A stretch of DNA of 64,000 nucleotides from CAMCXE01 sp046347475. Its GTDB lineage: Bacteria; Pseudomonadota; Gammaproteobacteria; Pseudomonadales; Cellvibrionaceae. Position numbers and translations under genes: made by a program. The DNA lies in assembly GCA_046347475.1 (NCBI GenBank), contig JAXMGD010000001.1, forward strand, positions 806,001 to 870,000. The letters run 5' to 3'. The notes beneath the pieces are model-generated. The model had not been told where the DNA came from. It saw only the letters and a list, made by a program, of their open reading frames with translations, and made no database searches. Every line of letters begins with the position of its first letter. Position 1 is the first letter of the stretch. This document shows, piece by piece, positions 34,676-44,100 of the stretch.

Positions 34676-37198
34676 ATGCAGCGATTGAAATATGCCTTTT
34701 TGGGAGCGGTTTTAGCGGCCCTATATGGCTGTGGCGGAGGCTCGGGTAAACCGCCTCAGGCCTCTTCGAGCAGTTCGTCCTCATCAGGCAAAACTTCTTC
34801 ATCCAGCAGTAGCTCGTCATCAAGCAGCTCTTCCTCCAGCAGTAGCTCCTCTTCGAGTAGCTCATCCTCCAGCAGCAGTTCCTCCTCAAGCTCGGGCGCC
34901 ATGGCATTTAATTGCGCGCAATCCAGCTGCGATATTTTTACCGATCAAATGGTGCCGGGCCGAGGCGTGTTGGCGGCATTTGAATGGCTCGCCACCAATA
35001 CCGGTGGTTATCAATACGAGAACTCAGCAAATTCCCATGTGCAGTGGAGTAAGGTGAGCCTGCCGGATGCCGCCCACAAAGATGTTATTCAAGTGACCTT
35101 TAATGCCAATGATCCCAATGAATTGGTCAATGATAATGGTTGGTTTGGTGTGGCGGCGAGCACCACCGAATCTGCCTCTGTAGATTTAAGCGAATTTGCT
35201 ACCGGCTCTATCAGTTTTGATCTGCGCATTATTCAAAACGGCCAAATTGCGGATAATTTGGATTTTAAAATGGAGTGCGGATACCCCTGTACCTCGCAAG
35301 AATTTTGGGTGCCTGACCCTGCTGCGCTTAACGAGTGGAAAACCTATACGTTGCCTATCGCTCGCATGATTGAAACAGGGCTGGATATTAAGCGTGTCAA
35401 CAATTTATTGATATTAAAACCCTGGTGGGGCAATCAGCGCGGCCAGTATGTTGTGCAGTTGGATAATATTCGGTTGAATAAACAGTTTACACCTGTGCCG
35501 TTTGTGCCGCCTGCAGCGCCTGTAAACAGCATTAGTCGCAGCTATTACCAAAATGGCTTGAGTGCGGATAGCTATTTTACAATTGCTAACTCTGCCGATG
35601 GCTTGTCGGCTCGATACAGTGAAGTAATCGACGGCACAAATAAAGTAATGGATGTGACCACCCTGGTGGAAAATTTTCCTATTTATTTGGTTACCTATTT
35701 GAACAGTGGTGCGCAATATAATTTAGCAGACTACTACTATGGCGATGTCGTTTTTGATTTAAAAGTTGTTGATTATGCAGGCGCAACCGGCGATTTTGAA
35801 TTTGTCGCCAGTTGCGGTGGCCGTTGCCGCCATGTGCCGAATTATAATCTGGGCCACCCAGCGGAAGGTATTTGGCATACCCTACGCGTGCCAGTTAAGA
35901 ATCTTGTGGCGAATGGTTTGGAATTATCGCGTATTCACAGTGCCTTTAATTTGCAGTTATTTGGCCAGAGTAAAGCTGGTTTGCACGTACAGGTAAATAA
36001 TGTGCGCTGGGAATACAACGCGAGCAGCGGCAGCAGTTCAAGCAGTTCAAGCTCATCGGGCGGGCAGAGTGCCGCGTTTAATTGTTCCGCCGATGTGTGC
36101 GATCTATTTAGGGATCAGCCTTTATTAGGCCGAGGCCTATTGGCTGATTTTGAATGGAAGGCCAATGGCACCGGCGGCTATCATTTCCAAAGTGCCCCAG
36201 ATGCGCATGTGCAGTGGCGCCTGGTGGATACATTTGACTCCGTACATAACACTGCTATCGAAGTGACATTTAATGCGAATGACCCCAGTGATCTGGTTGA
36301 CGATAATGGCTGGTTCGGCATAGCTGTGGGTAATACGGAAAATACCACTGCTGATTTAAGCGCTTATGCTGATGGCGCCATCAGTTTTGATATGCGCGTG
36401 GTTAGAAATGGCCAAATTACCGATAACTTTGATGTGAAAATGGAATGTGTGTACCCCTGTACATCTGAAGAATTTTGGGTGCCTGATGGGGCAAATATCT
36501 GGCAGTGGCAAACTCATACACTGTCAATTAAGCGTATGATCGAAACCGGCTTGGATATTAAAAAAGTCAATAATTTATTAATTTTCAAACCGGGCTGGGG
36601 TAACCAGCGGGGCCAATATGTGGTGCAGTTGGATAATATTCGTTTGCTAAAAAACTATGTGGCGCCAAGTGTGGCCGTGCCTGCAAAGCCTCTTGAAAAT
36701 AAAACACTATATTTTTACCAAAATGGTGTGACTGCCGGTAACCGAATCTATATTGCCAACACGGCCGATGGCTTGGGGGCGAGTTTTAATCAGATAACCG
36801 ATGGCAGCTCAACGGCGATCGACCTGGTAACCAATATCAATAACATGGGGCTTTATCTTTTTGCCGGTGATGAGCTTTATCAACGCCAAAATCTTTGGGA
36901 CTTTTACCATGGCAATGTTGTATTTGATTTGCGTGTGCTTAATTATGCAGGCAATACTAATGCACTAAACTTCACTGTTAACTGCGGCGGCCGTTGTCGC
37001 AATGTGCCCAGTTTTACTGTTGGTCATCCTGAGGTGGGGAGTTGGTTTACCTATAGAATTCCGGTGAAAACACTGGTGGAAAACGGCGTGGATTTAACAC
37101 GGGTAACGAACAGCTTTATGCTCACTCTGGCGGGCACTAGTCAGCCGGGTGTGCATGTGCAGGTGAATAATATTCGCTGGGAATCGCTCTCGCCTTAA
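34676..37198 (+). CDS. poly-Ser lipoprotein with duplicated carbohydrate-binding-like modules
   Basis: 840 residues. The lipobox is LYGC (cysteine 19), followed by Gly-rich and poly-Ser linkers to about residue 74. Module A1 (about 77-265) has FNCAQSSCDIF and a core such as ISFDLRIIQNGQIADNLDF, MECGYPC and WKTYTLPIARMIETG. This resembles the ExoP-type C-terminal galactose-binding-like domain found on bacterial glucosidases. Module B1 (about 285-446) is a related beta-sandwich with CGGRCRHVPNYNLGHP. A second Ser linker (about 449-463) leads to A2 (about 468-660) and B2 (about 677-840), copies of A1 and B1. No catalytic module is seen. It is probably a surface glycan-binding protein, next to and convergent with a GH43-like gene. 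Confidence 0.8.
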   Translation: MQRLKYAFLGAVLAALYGCGGGSGKPPQASSSSSSSSGKTSSSSSSSSSSSSSSSSSSSSSSSSSSSSSSSSSGAMAFNCAQSSCDIFTDQMVPGRGVLAAFEWLATNTGGYQYENSANSHVQWSKVSLPDAAHKDVIQVTFNANDPNELVNDNGWFGVAASTTESASVDLSEFATGSISFDLRIIQNGQIADNLDFKMECGYPCTSQEFWVPDPAALNEWKTYTLPIARMIETGLDIKRVNNLLILKPWWGNQRGQYVVQLDNIRLNKQFTPVPFVPPAAPVNSISRSYYQNGLSADSYFTIANSADGLSARYSEVIDGTNKVMDVTTLVENFPIYLVTYLNSGAQYNLADYYYGDVVFDLKVVDYAGATGDFEFVASCGGRCRHVPNYNLGHPAEGIWHTLRVPVKNLVANGLELSRIHSAFNLQLFGQSKAGLHVQVNNVRWEYNASSGSSSSSSSSSGGQSAAFNCSADVCDLFRDQPLLGRGLLADFEWKANGTGGYHFQSAPDAHVQWRLVDTFDSVHNTAIEVTFNANDPSDLVDDNGWFGIAVGNTENTTADLSAYADGAISFDMRVVRNGQITDNFDVKMECVYPCTSEEFWVPDGANIWQWQTHTLSIKRMIETGLDIKKVNNLLIFKPGWGNQRGQYVVQLDNIRLLKNYVAPSVAVPAKPLENKTLYFYQNGVTAGNRIYIANTADGLGASFNQITDGSSTAIDLVTNINNMGLYLFAGDELYQRQNLWDFYHGNVVFDLRVLNYAGNTNALNFTVNCGGRCRNVPSFTVGHPEVGSWFTYRIPVKTLVENGVDLTRVTNSFMLTLAGTSQPGVHVQVNNIRWESLSP

Positions 37199-37220
37199 AG
37201 AAATTTTGTATATCCCCGCA

Positions 37221-37258
37221 CCATAAAAAAGCCGAGCAATTGCTCGGCTTTTTTATGG
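37221..37258. terminator. bidirectional terminator, perfect 38-base palindrome
   Basis: A perfect palindrome: CCAT, six A, GCCGAGCA, then the complement with six T. It provides a strong stem plus U-run in both directions. It is shared by the convergent poly-Ser lipoprotein and GH43-like genes. Confidence 0.93.
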
Positions 37259-37272
37259 GCTAGGGTGACGCT

Positions 37273-38895
37273 TTAATAAGGTGTTTTATGGGCGCGCTTG
37301 CGAGTAAACCAAAACCAAGCTGCGCAGACACCTATTAAATCCCATAACCCTATAGCGCCTGCTGTTGTGGGTGAAGTAGGTTCGACGGTGGGTGAAGTAG
37401 GCGTCGTCGGTGGTATGACCACGGGGGGTTCTATTACGGGAGGTGTAACTACTGGCGGGGTTACAACCGGCGGTTCAATAACCGGGGGCGTAACGACGGG
37501 AGGCTCAGGTGTAACCTCTAGGGCTTTGGCAAAGGTTGCGTCGGCTTTTTCCTGTTGTGTGCTGGGCGCTGCTATATAGAGCTTAAAATCCCGGTGCATT
37601 AAATATTGGCCTGGCACATTGTAGCTTTCATAGGAGGCCCAATTGCCATCGGCCAAGCCGTTGCGCTGGTAAAAAGTGGCATCGGCTTTAAAGGTGGCGG
37701 AATTATCATTGGGTTGTAAATAGGTTTGATAATTGTAGTGGCGCAAATAGCGCTCAGGAAAATTTACCGATTGCAGAGAAATACCCTTGGGGTCGGCAAG
37801 GCCGGGAACTACCTTCCAGCGGGAATCCTGCGCGTTGATGAAACCCTCGTCAATCGAGCAGACAAAATCTGCATGGCCTAAATAATAATTGCGAAAGCTA
37901 TAGGATTCTAAACGGGTGTAATCGCCGGTAAAGGGCGTACTTTCTTTTAATACAGTTAAATGGCGAACAAAACCGGACAAACGGGGTAATTCAGTTTTTG
38001 CGCTCCAGGTTTTTAAATCGCTGCTATCGCTGTAATAATATTTTTGCGGATTGCAGGCGTAGCAGTCGAATAAAATCCGCCATTTATTATTATCCAACTG
38101 CAGCAGCGATGGCCCTTCATTGCCGCTGCCCCAGCCCGCCCAGTTGCCTGTGCCTTTAACACTATAGGGGCCGCTAAGTGACGTTGCAGTGGCGTATTCA
38201 ATATATTTGCTGGTTTCGTTTTTCACCATGGCGTGGTAAGTATCGCCAATTTTAGTAATAAAGGTGTCGATGTAATTAGGCGATAAACCCTGCAGGGCGA
38301 CGGGCGCTGACCAAGCAGTAAATTGATTATTTTGCGCTTTAATTAGACTGGGCGTGAAGTTACCGCCATCGGTGGATTTACGCAGGGAGACAATAATATT
38401 GATCGAACCGTCGGAATCTACAAACCATTCTGGCGCCCAGCTTTCCGTTAAATTAGCCACGGGGATGGTGTAGGTGTGAGAAAATTGCCAATTCTCGCGA
38501 TCAGTACTTACGGCAAAACCAATAGTATTAGCGGACCAATTGGTGGTGTAGGTCACCCAATATTTGCCGTCTTTGGCGCGCATAATACTCGGGTCGCGAA
38601 TTAAACCGCTGGGCGGCGTAAAGGCGGGGCCTTTAATTAAACTGTAGTCGGTGCCGTTATCCGATTCGTACACATACATGTTGGATTCACTTTTATTGGT
38701 GAATGCCGTCATGGTGTAGGTGCTGGCAAAACTGGCTGGGGCTAGGCATAAAATGGCTAAGCAGAAAGAGGTTAGGCAGAAAGAGGCTAAGCATAATGTG
38801 GCCAAGCCTAATAAGCGGTGTGCCAACCATCGACAGGCGGCAATCGGGATTTGGTGATACGTAGGCAATGGGCGAACTCGGCTGCGGGTGGGCAT
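37273..38895 (-). CDS. secreted GH43-like glycosidase with AbfB domain and C-terminal anchor
   Basis: 540 residues. After an unusually long n-region, a hydrophobic Leu/Cys-rich signal lies at about 28-56. A five-bladed-propeller domain of GH43/GH62-like type follows (about 60-320). Candidate acids are D101 (LIRDPSIM), the SWAPEWF segment and E260 (SGNEGPSLLQL). Residues about 325-457 form an AbfB-type arabinose-binding beta-trefoil (RLESYSFRNYYLGHADF, YLRHYNYQTYL, YLMHRDFKLYI). A Pro/Val/Glu repeat linker (about 463-510) ends in a membrane segment plus basic tail (GAIGLWDLIGVCAAWFWF then RKR), like a GlyGly-CTERM-type sorting end. It probably removes arabinofuranosyl or related side chains from plant glycans. 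The start codon is uncertain, with no good ribosome-binding site. Confidence 0.8.
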   Translation of the reverse strand: MPTRSRVRPLPTYHQIPIAACRWLAHRLLGLATLCLASFCLTSFCLAILCLAPASFASTYTMTAFTNKSESNMYVYESDNGTDYSLIKGPAFTPPSGLIRDPSIMRAKDGKYWVTYTTNWSANTIGFAVSTDRENWQFSHTYTIPVANLTESWAPEWFVDSDGSINIIVSLRKSTDGGNFTPSLIKAQNNQFTAWSAPVALQGLSPNYIDTFITKIGDTYHAMVKNETSKYIEYATATSLSGPYSVKGTGNWAGWGSGNEGPSLLQLDNNKWRILFDCYACNPQKYYYSDSSDLKTWSAKTELPRLSGFVRHLTVLKESTPFTGDYTRLESYSFRNYYLGHADFVCSIDEGFINAQDSRWKVVPGLADPKGISLQSVNFPERYLRHYNYQTYLQPNDNSATFKADATFYQRNGLADGNWASYESYNVPGQYLMHRDFKLYIAAPSTQQEKADATFAKALEVTPEPPVVTPPVIEPPVVTPPVVTPPVIEPPVVIPPTTPTSPTVEPTSPTTAGAIGLWDLIGVCAAWFWFTRKRAHKTPY

Positions 38896-39003
38896 AACAA
38901 GATTCCACGGAGGTGAATAAATTAATCTTATTATTCACCTTCCCAGCTTTAAATCTGCCTACGAGGCCGCAGAAGCAGCAGATGATCGAGCGACTGGGTA
39001 GGT

Positions 39004-39078
39004 ATTCCCACGCGGAGCCTGGGAACGAGTTTATCCGAGATTTTCCTTCCCTCTCGTTCCCACGCTCTGCGTGGGAAT
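39004..39078. repeat. REP-like inverted repeat
   Basis: ATTCCCACGCGGAGCCTGGG (from 39004, running to GAACGAG at 39029) pairs with CTCGTTCCCACGCTCTGCGT (from 39053, to GGGAAT at 39078), leaving a 23-base loop. This sequence type is dispersed in many gammaproteobacterial genomes. It lies between the GH43-like gene and recQ. Confidence 0.7.
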
Positions 39079-39088
39079 GCCCATCGTC

Positions 39089-39115
39089 CCCGGATTACGC
39101 TTCGCTACATCCGGG
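39089..39115. repeat. second REP-like palindrome
   Basis: CCCGGAT (39089-39095) and ATCCGGG (39109-39115) enclose TACGCTTCGCTAC. The 'GGATTACGCTTCGCTACATCC' type is a common intergenic palindrome in Proteobacteria. It sits 20 bases before the recQ stop and might also serve as a 3' hairpin. Confidence 0.6.
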
Positions 39116-39134
39116 CTACCTGCGTGCAAAAAAA

Positions 39135-40937
39135 TTAGGCGAACTCCTTCACCACCGCTAAAAACTCATCGCCATATTTTTTTAATTTATTATCGCCCAC
39201 CCCGCTAATTAACCCCAATTGGCGCAAATTCTGCGGTTTTTTGCGCATGACTTCTTTTAACGTACTATCGTGGAATACCACATAAGGCGGCACGCCAGCG
39301 CTATCGGCCAAGCGTTTGCGGCAGGCGCGCAGGGCGTACCAAAAGGGTAATAAATGGCTGGGTACCTCCTCGCCCTTGGTTTTACCTGTGGGGGTTTTCT
39401 CCTGTTTAGCGCTGGGTAATTCCTGGCGCAGTAATAACGTACTTTCGCCGCGCAAAATAGGCCTGCAGCTGTCATTTAAGCGCAGGCTGCCAAAGCCTTC
39501 AGTATCTACATCAATAAAACCCCGCGCGGTTAATTGCCGCAGTACCGAGCGCCATTGAGTTTCTGTCAGGTTTTTACCTATACCAAAAGTGGATAATTCA
39601 TGGTGCTGGTATTGTTTTATTTTTTCCGTGGCCTCGCCGCGCACAATATCAATTATATGTTGGGAGCCAAACCGCTGGCCGCTGCGGTAAATGGTTGAAA
39701 GCACTTTTTGCGCAGGTTCAGTGGCATCCCAGCTTAAAGGCGGCGCTAAACAATTGTCGCAGTTGCCGCAGGGCTCTTTTAATTCATCGCCAAAATAACC
39801 TAAAAGTGCCTGGCGGCGGCAGCTGGCCATTTCACACAGCGCGAGCATAGCGTATAAACGCTGTTGCTCCTGGCGGCGAAATTGTTCATTGCCTTCGGAT
39901 TTTTCCGCCATTTGGCGCAATTTAATAACGTCTTCAAAACCGTATAACAATAAAGCTGTAGCCGCTTCGCCGTCGCGCCCGGCACGGCCAGTTTCTTGAT
40001 AATAGGCCTCGATACTTTTGGGCATATCCAAATGCGCAACAAAACGCACATCCGGTTTATCTATGCCCATGCCAAAGGCGATGGTGGCCACCATAATGAC
40101 CGCGTCGTCACGCAAAAAACGCCGTTGATTTTCTTCGCGCACATTTAGCGGTAAACCGGCATGGTAGGGCAGGGCGTGGTAGTTTTGCTCTCTTAACCAC
40201 TCAGCCGTTTTATCCACTTTATCGCGGGATAAACAGTAGACAATACCGCTATTGCCCTGCTGCTCTTTTTTCAAAAAATTTAATAATTGTACGCGCGGCC
40301 GATCTTTTAATTCGATGCGGTATTGAATATTTGGGCGGTCAAAACCGCCGATAAATTGCTGGGCTTGGCTTAGATGTAAACGGTCGATTATTTCCTGTTG
40401 GGTGCGCGGGTCTGCCGTGGCGGTGAGGGCAATGCGCGGCACCTGGGGAAATAAACTGGCCAGCATATCCAGTTTTAAATAATCCGCGCGGAAATCATGG
40501 CCCCACTGGGCCACACAGTGGGCTTCATCTATTGCAAATAAGGATAAATGGCAGTGGGCGAGTAAATCTAACGTGCGCTGTTGCACCAATCGCTCCGGCG
40601 CCACATAGAGAATTTTAATAGCGCCTGCTAACAGCGCATTTTCCATTTCAAAAAAAGCTTGAGCGCTTAAAGTGGAATTAATAAAACCCGCATTCACGCC
40701 CAGGGCGCGCAGGGCTAATACCTGGTCTTGCATTAGGGCGATTAAGGGCGATACCACCACCGCGACGCCAGGGCGGGCCAGGGCGGGTATTTGATAGCAG
40801 AGGGATTTTCCGCCGCCGGTGGGCATCACCACTAGGGCATCTTCGCCCGCCAGCAGCGCTTGAATAATATCGGCCTGTTGGCCGCGAAAGGCGCTGTAGC
40901 CAAAGGTGTGCTGCAAGATATAGTGGGCTGTATCCAT
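39135..40937 (-). CDS. recQ: ATP-dependent DNA helicase RecQ
   Basis: 600 residues, full length. A 3'-5' superfamily-2 helicase acting in RecF-pathway recombination and fork repair. Motifs in order are GGGKSLCYQIPAL (Walker A), FAIDEAHCVAQWGHDFR (DEAH and aromatic loop), SGIVYCLSRDKV, GRAGRDGEAATALLLY (motif VI), zinc-binding cysteines CEMASCRRQALLGYFG and CGNCDNC, a winged helix, and a C-terminal HRDC domain (FWYALRACRKRLADSAGVPP). The gene stands alone. No clear terminator or ribosome-binding site is visible. Confidence 0.97.
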   Translation of the reverse strand: MDTAHYILQHTFGYSAFRGQQADIIQALLAGEDALVVMPTGGGKSLCYQIPALARPGVAVVVSPLIALMQDQVLALRALGVNAGFINSTLSAQAFFEMENALLAGAIKILYVAPERLVQQRTLDLLAHCHLSLFAIDEAHCVAQWGHDFRADYLKLDMLASLFPQVPRIALTATADPRTQQEIIDRLHLSQAQQFIGGFDRPNIQYRIELKDRPRVQLLNFLKKEQQGNSGIVYCLSRDKVDKTAEWLREQNYHALPYHAGLPLNVREENQRRFLRDDAVIMVATIAFGMGIDKPDVRFVAHLDMPKSIEAYYQETGRAGRDGEAATALLLYGFEDVIKLRQMAEKSEGNEQFRRQEQQRLYAMLALCEMASCRRQALLGYFGDELKEPCGNCDNCLAPPLSWDATEPAQKVLSTIYRSGQRFGSQHIIDIVRGEATEKIKQYQHHELSTFGIGKNLTETQWRSVLRQLTARGFIDVDTEGFGSLRLNDSCRPILRGESTLLLRQELPSAKQEKTPTGKTKGEEVPSHLLPFWYALRACRKRLADSAGVPPYVVFHDSTLKEVMRKKPQNLRQLGLISGVGDNKLKKYGDEFLAVVKEFA

Positions 40938-41190
40938 GGTGCTTAAATTTTAAACAAAGGCGATGCAATTGGCCGCCGATTGTACGGGGATTGCGTACCC
41001 CAGGCCAGGCAAACCCAATTCCCGCACGAAATAAGGGATTAATTCCCTGCGGGTAAAAATCAGAAGCGTGAACTCGTGCCGCAAGCTCAATCACAGCCAG
41101 GGATTTAACCCGCTTATATCCCACCCTAGCGCTTGGTTTTAATAAGAATATCGGCTAGTGTTCAGCAACTCTCTTACGGGCATGACACAG

Positions 41191-44100
41191 ATGAATACAC
41201 CTCTATTTATCCTGGGAATTGATGTGGGTTCTACCACTGTCAAATTGGTAGCCATTCGGGCGCAGAATTTGGAAATTGCCTGGAGTTGTTATCAGCGCCA
41301 CGAAACCCGCCAGGCGGAAAAAGTATTGGAGCTTTTAGAGCGCGTGTGTGCAGAGCTGCCCGAATTGGCGCTCACGCAAACGCCCTTATTCATCACCGGC
41401 TCAGGCGCAGGCCCCATTGCGCCGCATATCAACGCCAAATTTATTCAAGAAGTGAATGCGGTCACCATGGCCGTAGAACATTTACACCCAGATGTAGGCA
41501 GCGTAATTGAATTAGGTGGCCAGGATGCCAAAATAATTATGTTTAAAACCCAAGAGGACAGCGGCGAAAAACGCGCAACTACCTCTATGAACGATAAATG
41601 TGCCTCAGGCACCGGCGCTACTATTGATAAGTGTTTTATTAAAGTAGGCATGCCGCAAGATGAAGTGGCTAAATTAGTTTTTAACCCCCATAAATTACAC
41701 CACGTGGCCGCCAAGTGCGGCGTATTTGCCGAAACCGATATAGTTAATTTGGTAAAAAGTGGCATCCCCGCTGCCGAAATTATGTGCTCCCTGGCCGATG
41801 CTATTGTGGGGCAGAATTTATCGGTATTAACCCGCGGCAATACCTTAAAACCGAAGGTTTTATTATTGGGCGGCCCCAATACCTATTTGCCTTTTTTGCA
41901 GGCCTGCTGGCGCTACCGCATCCCGCAAACCTGGGAGGAGCGCGGCTTTAATTACCCCCGTGATGTTCCCATCGAAGAATTAATTTTTGCACCTACTAAT
42001 GCTGAATATTACGCCGCCTTTGGCGCGGTATTATTTGGCCGCCATGAAGAAAATATCACACCCTGTAGCGGCCTTGAGCCCTTGGCATTTTTTATAAAAG
42101 AAGGCCGCAAGGCTCAATTGGGTGATCAAGCGGGGCCCGCCTTAGTTAAGTCAAGCACTGAGGTAGAGGATTTTTATCGTGCCTATACCTTGCCGAAGTT
42201 TGAACCCATTAATCTGCGCAGCCATATTGCTAACAACACCCAAGCCCTTATTGAAGGCTATATTGGCCTGGATGGTGGCTCCACTTCCAGTAAATGTGTG
42301 TTGGTGAATGACGACGGCGAAATTCTGCAAAAAGTCTATCAGCTCTCCAAGGGCAACCCTTTGGAAGATATGAAACAAATGTTTTTGCAGCTAAATACCT
42401 GGGCCGAGCAGCAGGGCTGTGTATTAAAGGTTAAGGGTTTTGGCGTGACCGGTTATGCGGGCGATGTAATGGAAGCGGCATTAAAAGCCGATGCCAATGT
42501 GGTAGAAACCGTTGCTCATATGAAAAGCGCCCAGCAGTATTTCCCTGATGTGGACGTAATATGCGACGTGGGCGGGCAGGATATTAAAGTCCTGTTTATG
42601 CAAAACAAGGTGATTAAAAATTTCCGCCTCAGTAATTCCTGCAGTGCCGGTAACGGCATGTTATTACAAGCCATGGCGGATCAATTTGGCGTGCCCGTCA
42701 CCGAATATGCCGACCGCGCCTTTAAGGCGGATTTATCGCCCAAATTTAGCTATGGCTGTGCGGTATTTTTAGACTCTGACCGGGTGAATTTCCAAAAAGA
42801 AGGCTACAACGGCGAGGAATTATTAGCAGGCCTTGCCTTGGTGTTGCCGAAAAATATTTGGCAATACGTAGTGCAAATTCCGCGTATGGCGGAGTTGGGC
42901 CGCGTATTTGTTTTGCAAGGCGGCACGCAAAAAAATATGGCAGCGGTAAAAGCGCAGGTGGATTACATCAAAGAGCGGGTGCCCAATGCTGAAGTATATG
43001 TGCACCCGCACACGGGTGAGGCAGGTGCATTAGGTGCTGCATTTGAAGCCATTCGGGTGGTAAAACGCCAGGGCCGCAGCCGTTTTATTGGTTTAGATGA
43101 AGCTATTAATTTGCGCTACACCACGCGCAATGATGAAACCACCCAATGCCACTTTTGCGCCAACGATTGCTCGCGCACCTTTATTGATGCGCATATTAGC
43201 GAGACGGAAACCGCCCGTTATATCTCCGGTTTTAGCTGTGAAAAAGGCACAGTGGAAGACCACGATGCCCTGAAAAAACTTAACAAACAGCGCCGCGAGC
43301 GCATGGTGGCCTACCCGAATTTAGTGGACTACGAGGCTACCTGGTGTTTTAAACGCTTATATAAAACTCAGCCGCTGCCAGAGGCGGGCAGCCCCGTGCA
43401 GGATGTGCAGATTAAAAAAACCTTTTTAGGCGGTGTTAAACATGTGCCCGTTGAGCGCGGCTTTGTGCGCTCCGATAGTGCCGTGCAGAGCGCACGCGAG
43501 CAACTGCGCATCGGTATGCCCAAAGCCTTAAATATGTGGAGTACAGGGCCATTTTGGCGCGCTTATTTTGAAGCCCTCGGTATTAAGCCGCGTAATATTG
43601 TATTTTCCGACGATACCAGCGAGGAAATGTGGCAGGCCGGTGGTAAATACGGCTCCATAGACCCCTGTTATCCTGCTAAGGTTGCCCAGGCGCATATCCA
43701 CAATTTATTATTTGTTCACCACGAAGATAAACCCCTCAATTTTATATTTTTCCCCTCGCTTACCCATATTCCTACTTTTGTTGAGAGCGTGATGGATACC
43801 GCCTGCTGCCCCATTGTGGCAGGCACACCTAAGGTGATGCAGGCGGCGTTTACTAAAGAGCAGGATTATTTTGCCGCCCGCAATATTATTTACCTGGACC
43901 CCGCCTTAAGCCTCAATGAGCCGCTGCTACTGAAACATAAAATGTGGCAAACCTTTGCTGAATATTTAAATATCACCGAAGATGAAAATAACTTCGCTGT
44001 GGATGAAGCCTTTAATGCCTGGCATTATTTTGACCAGCATATGCAGGCTAAAGGCCGTTTGATTTTAGATGCGGTGGCTGAACAAAATCGTATCGCATTA

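Noticed and set aside
41100..41190. N-terminal extension of the double activase from GTG 41158
   Set aside because: The extra 11 residues are not family-like and the GTG lacks a good ribosome-binding site; kept only as an alternative.
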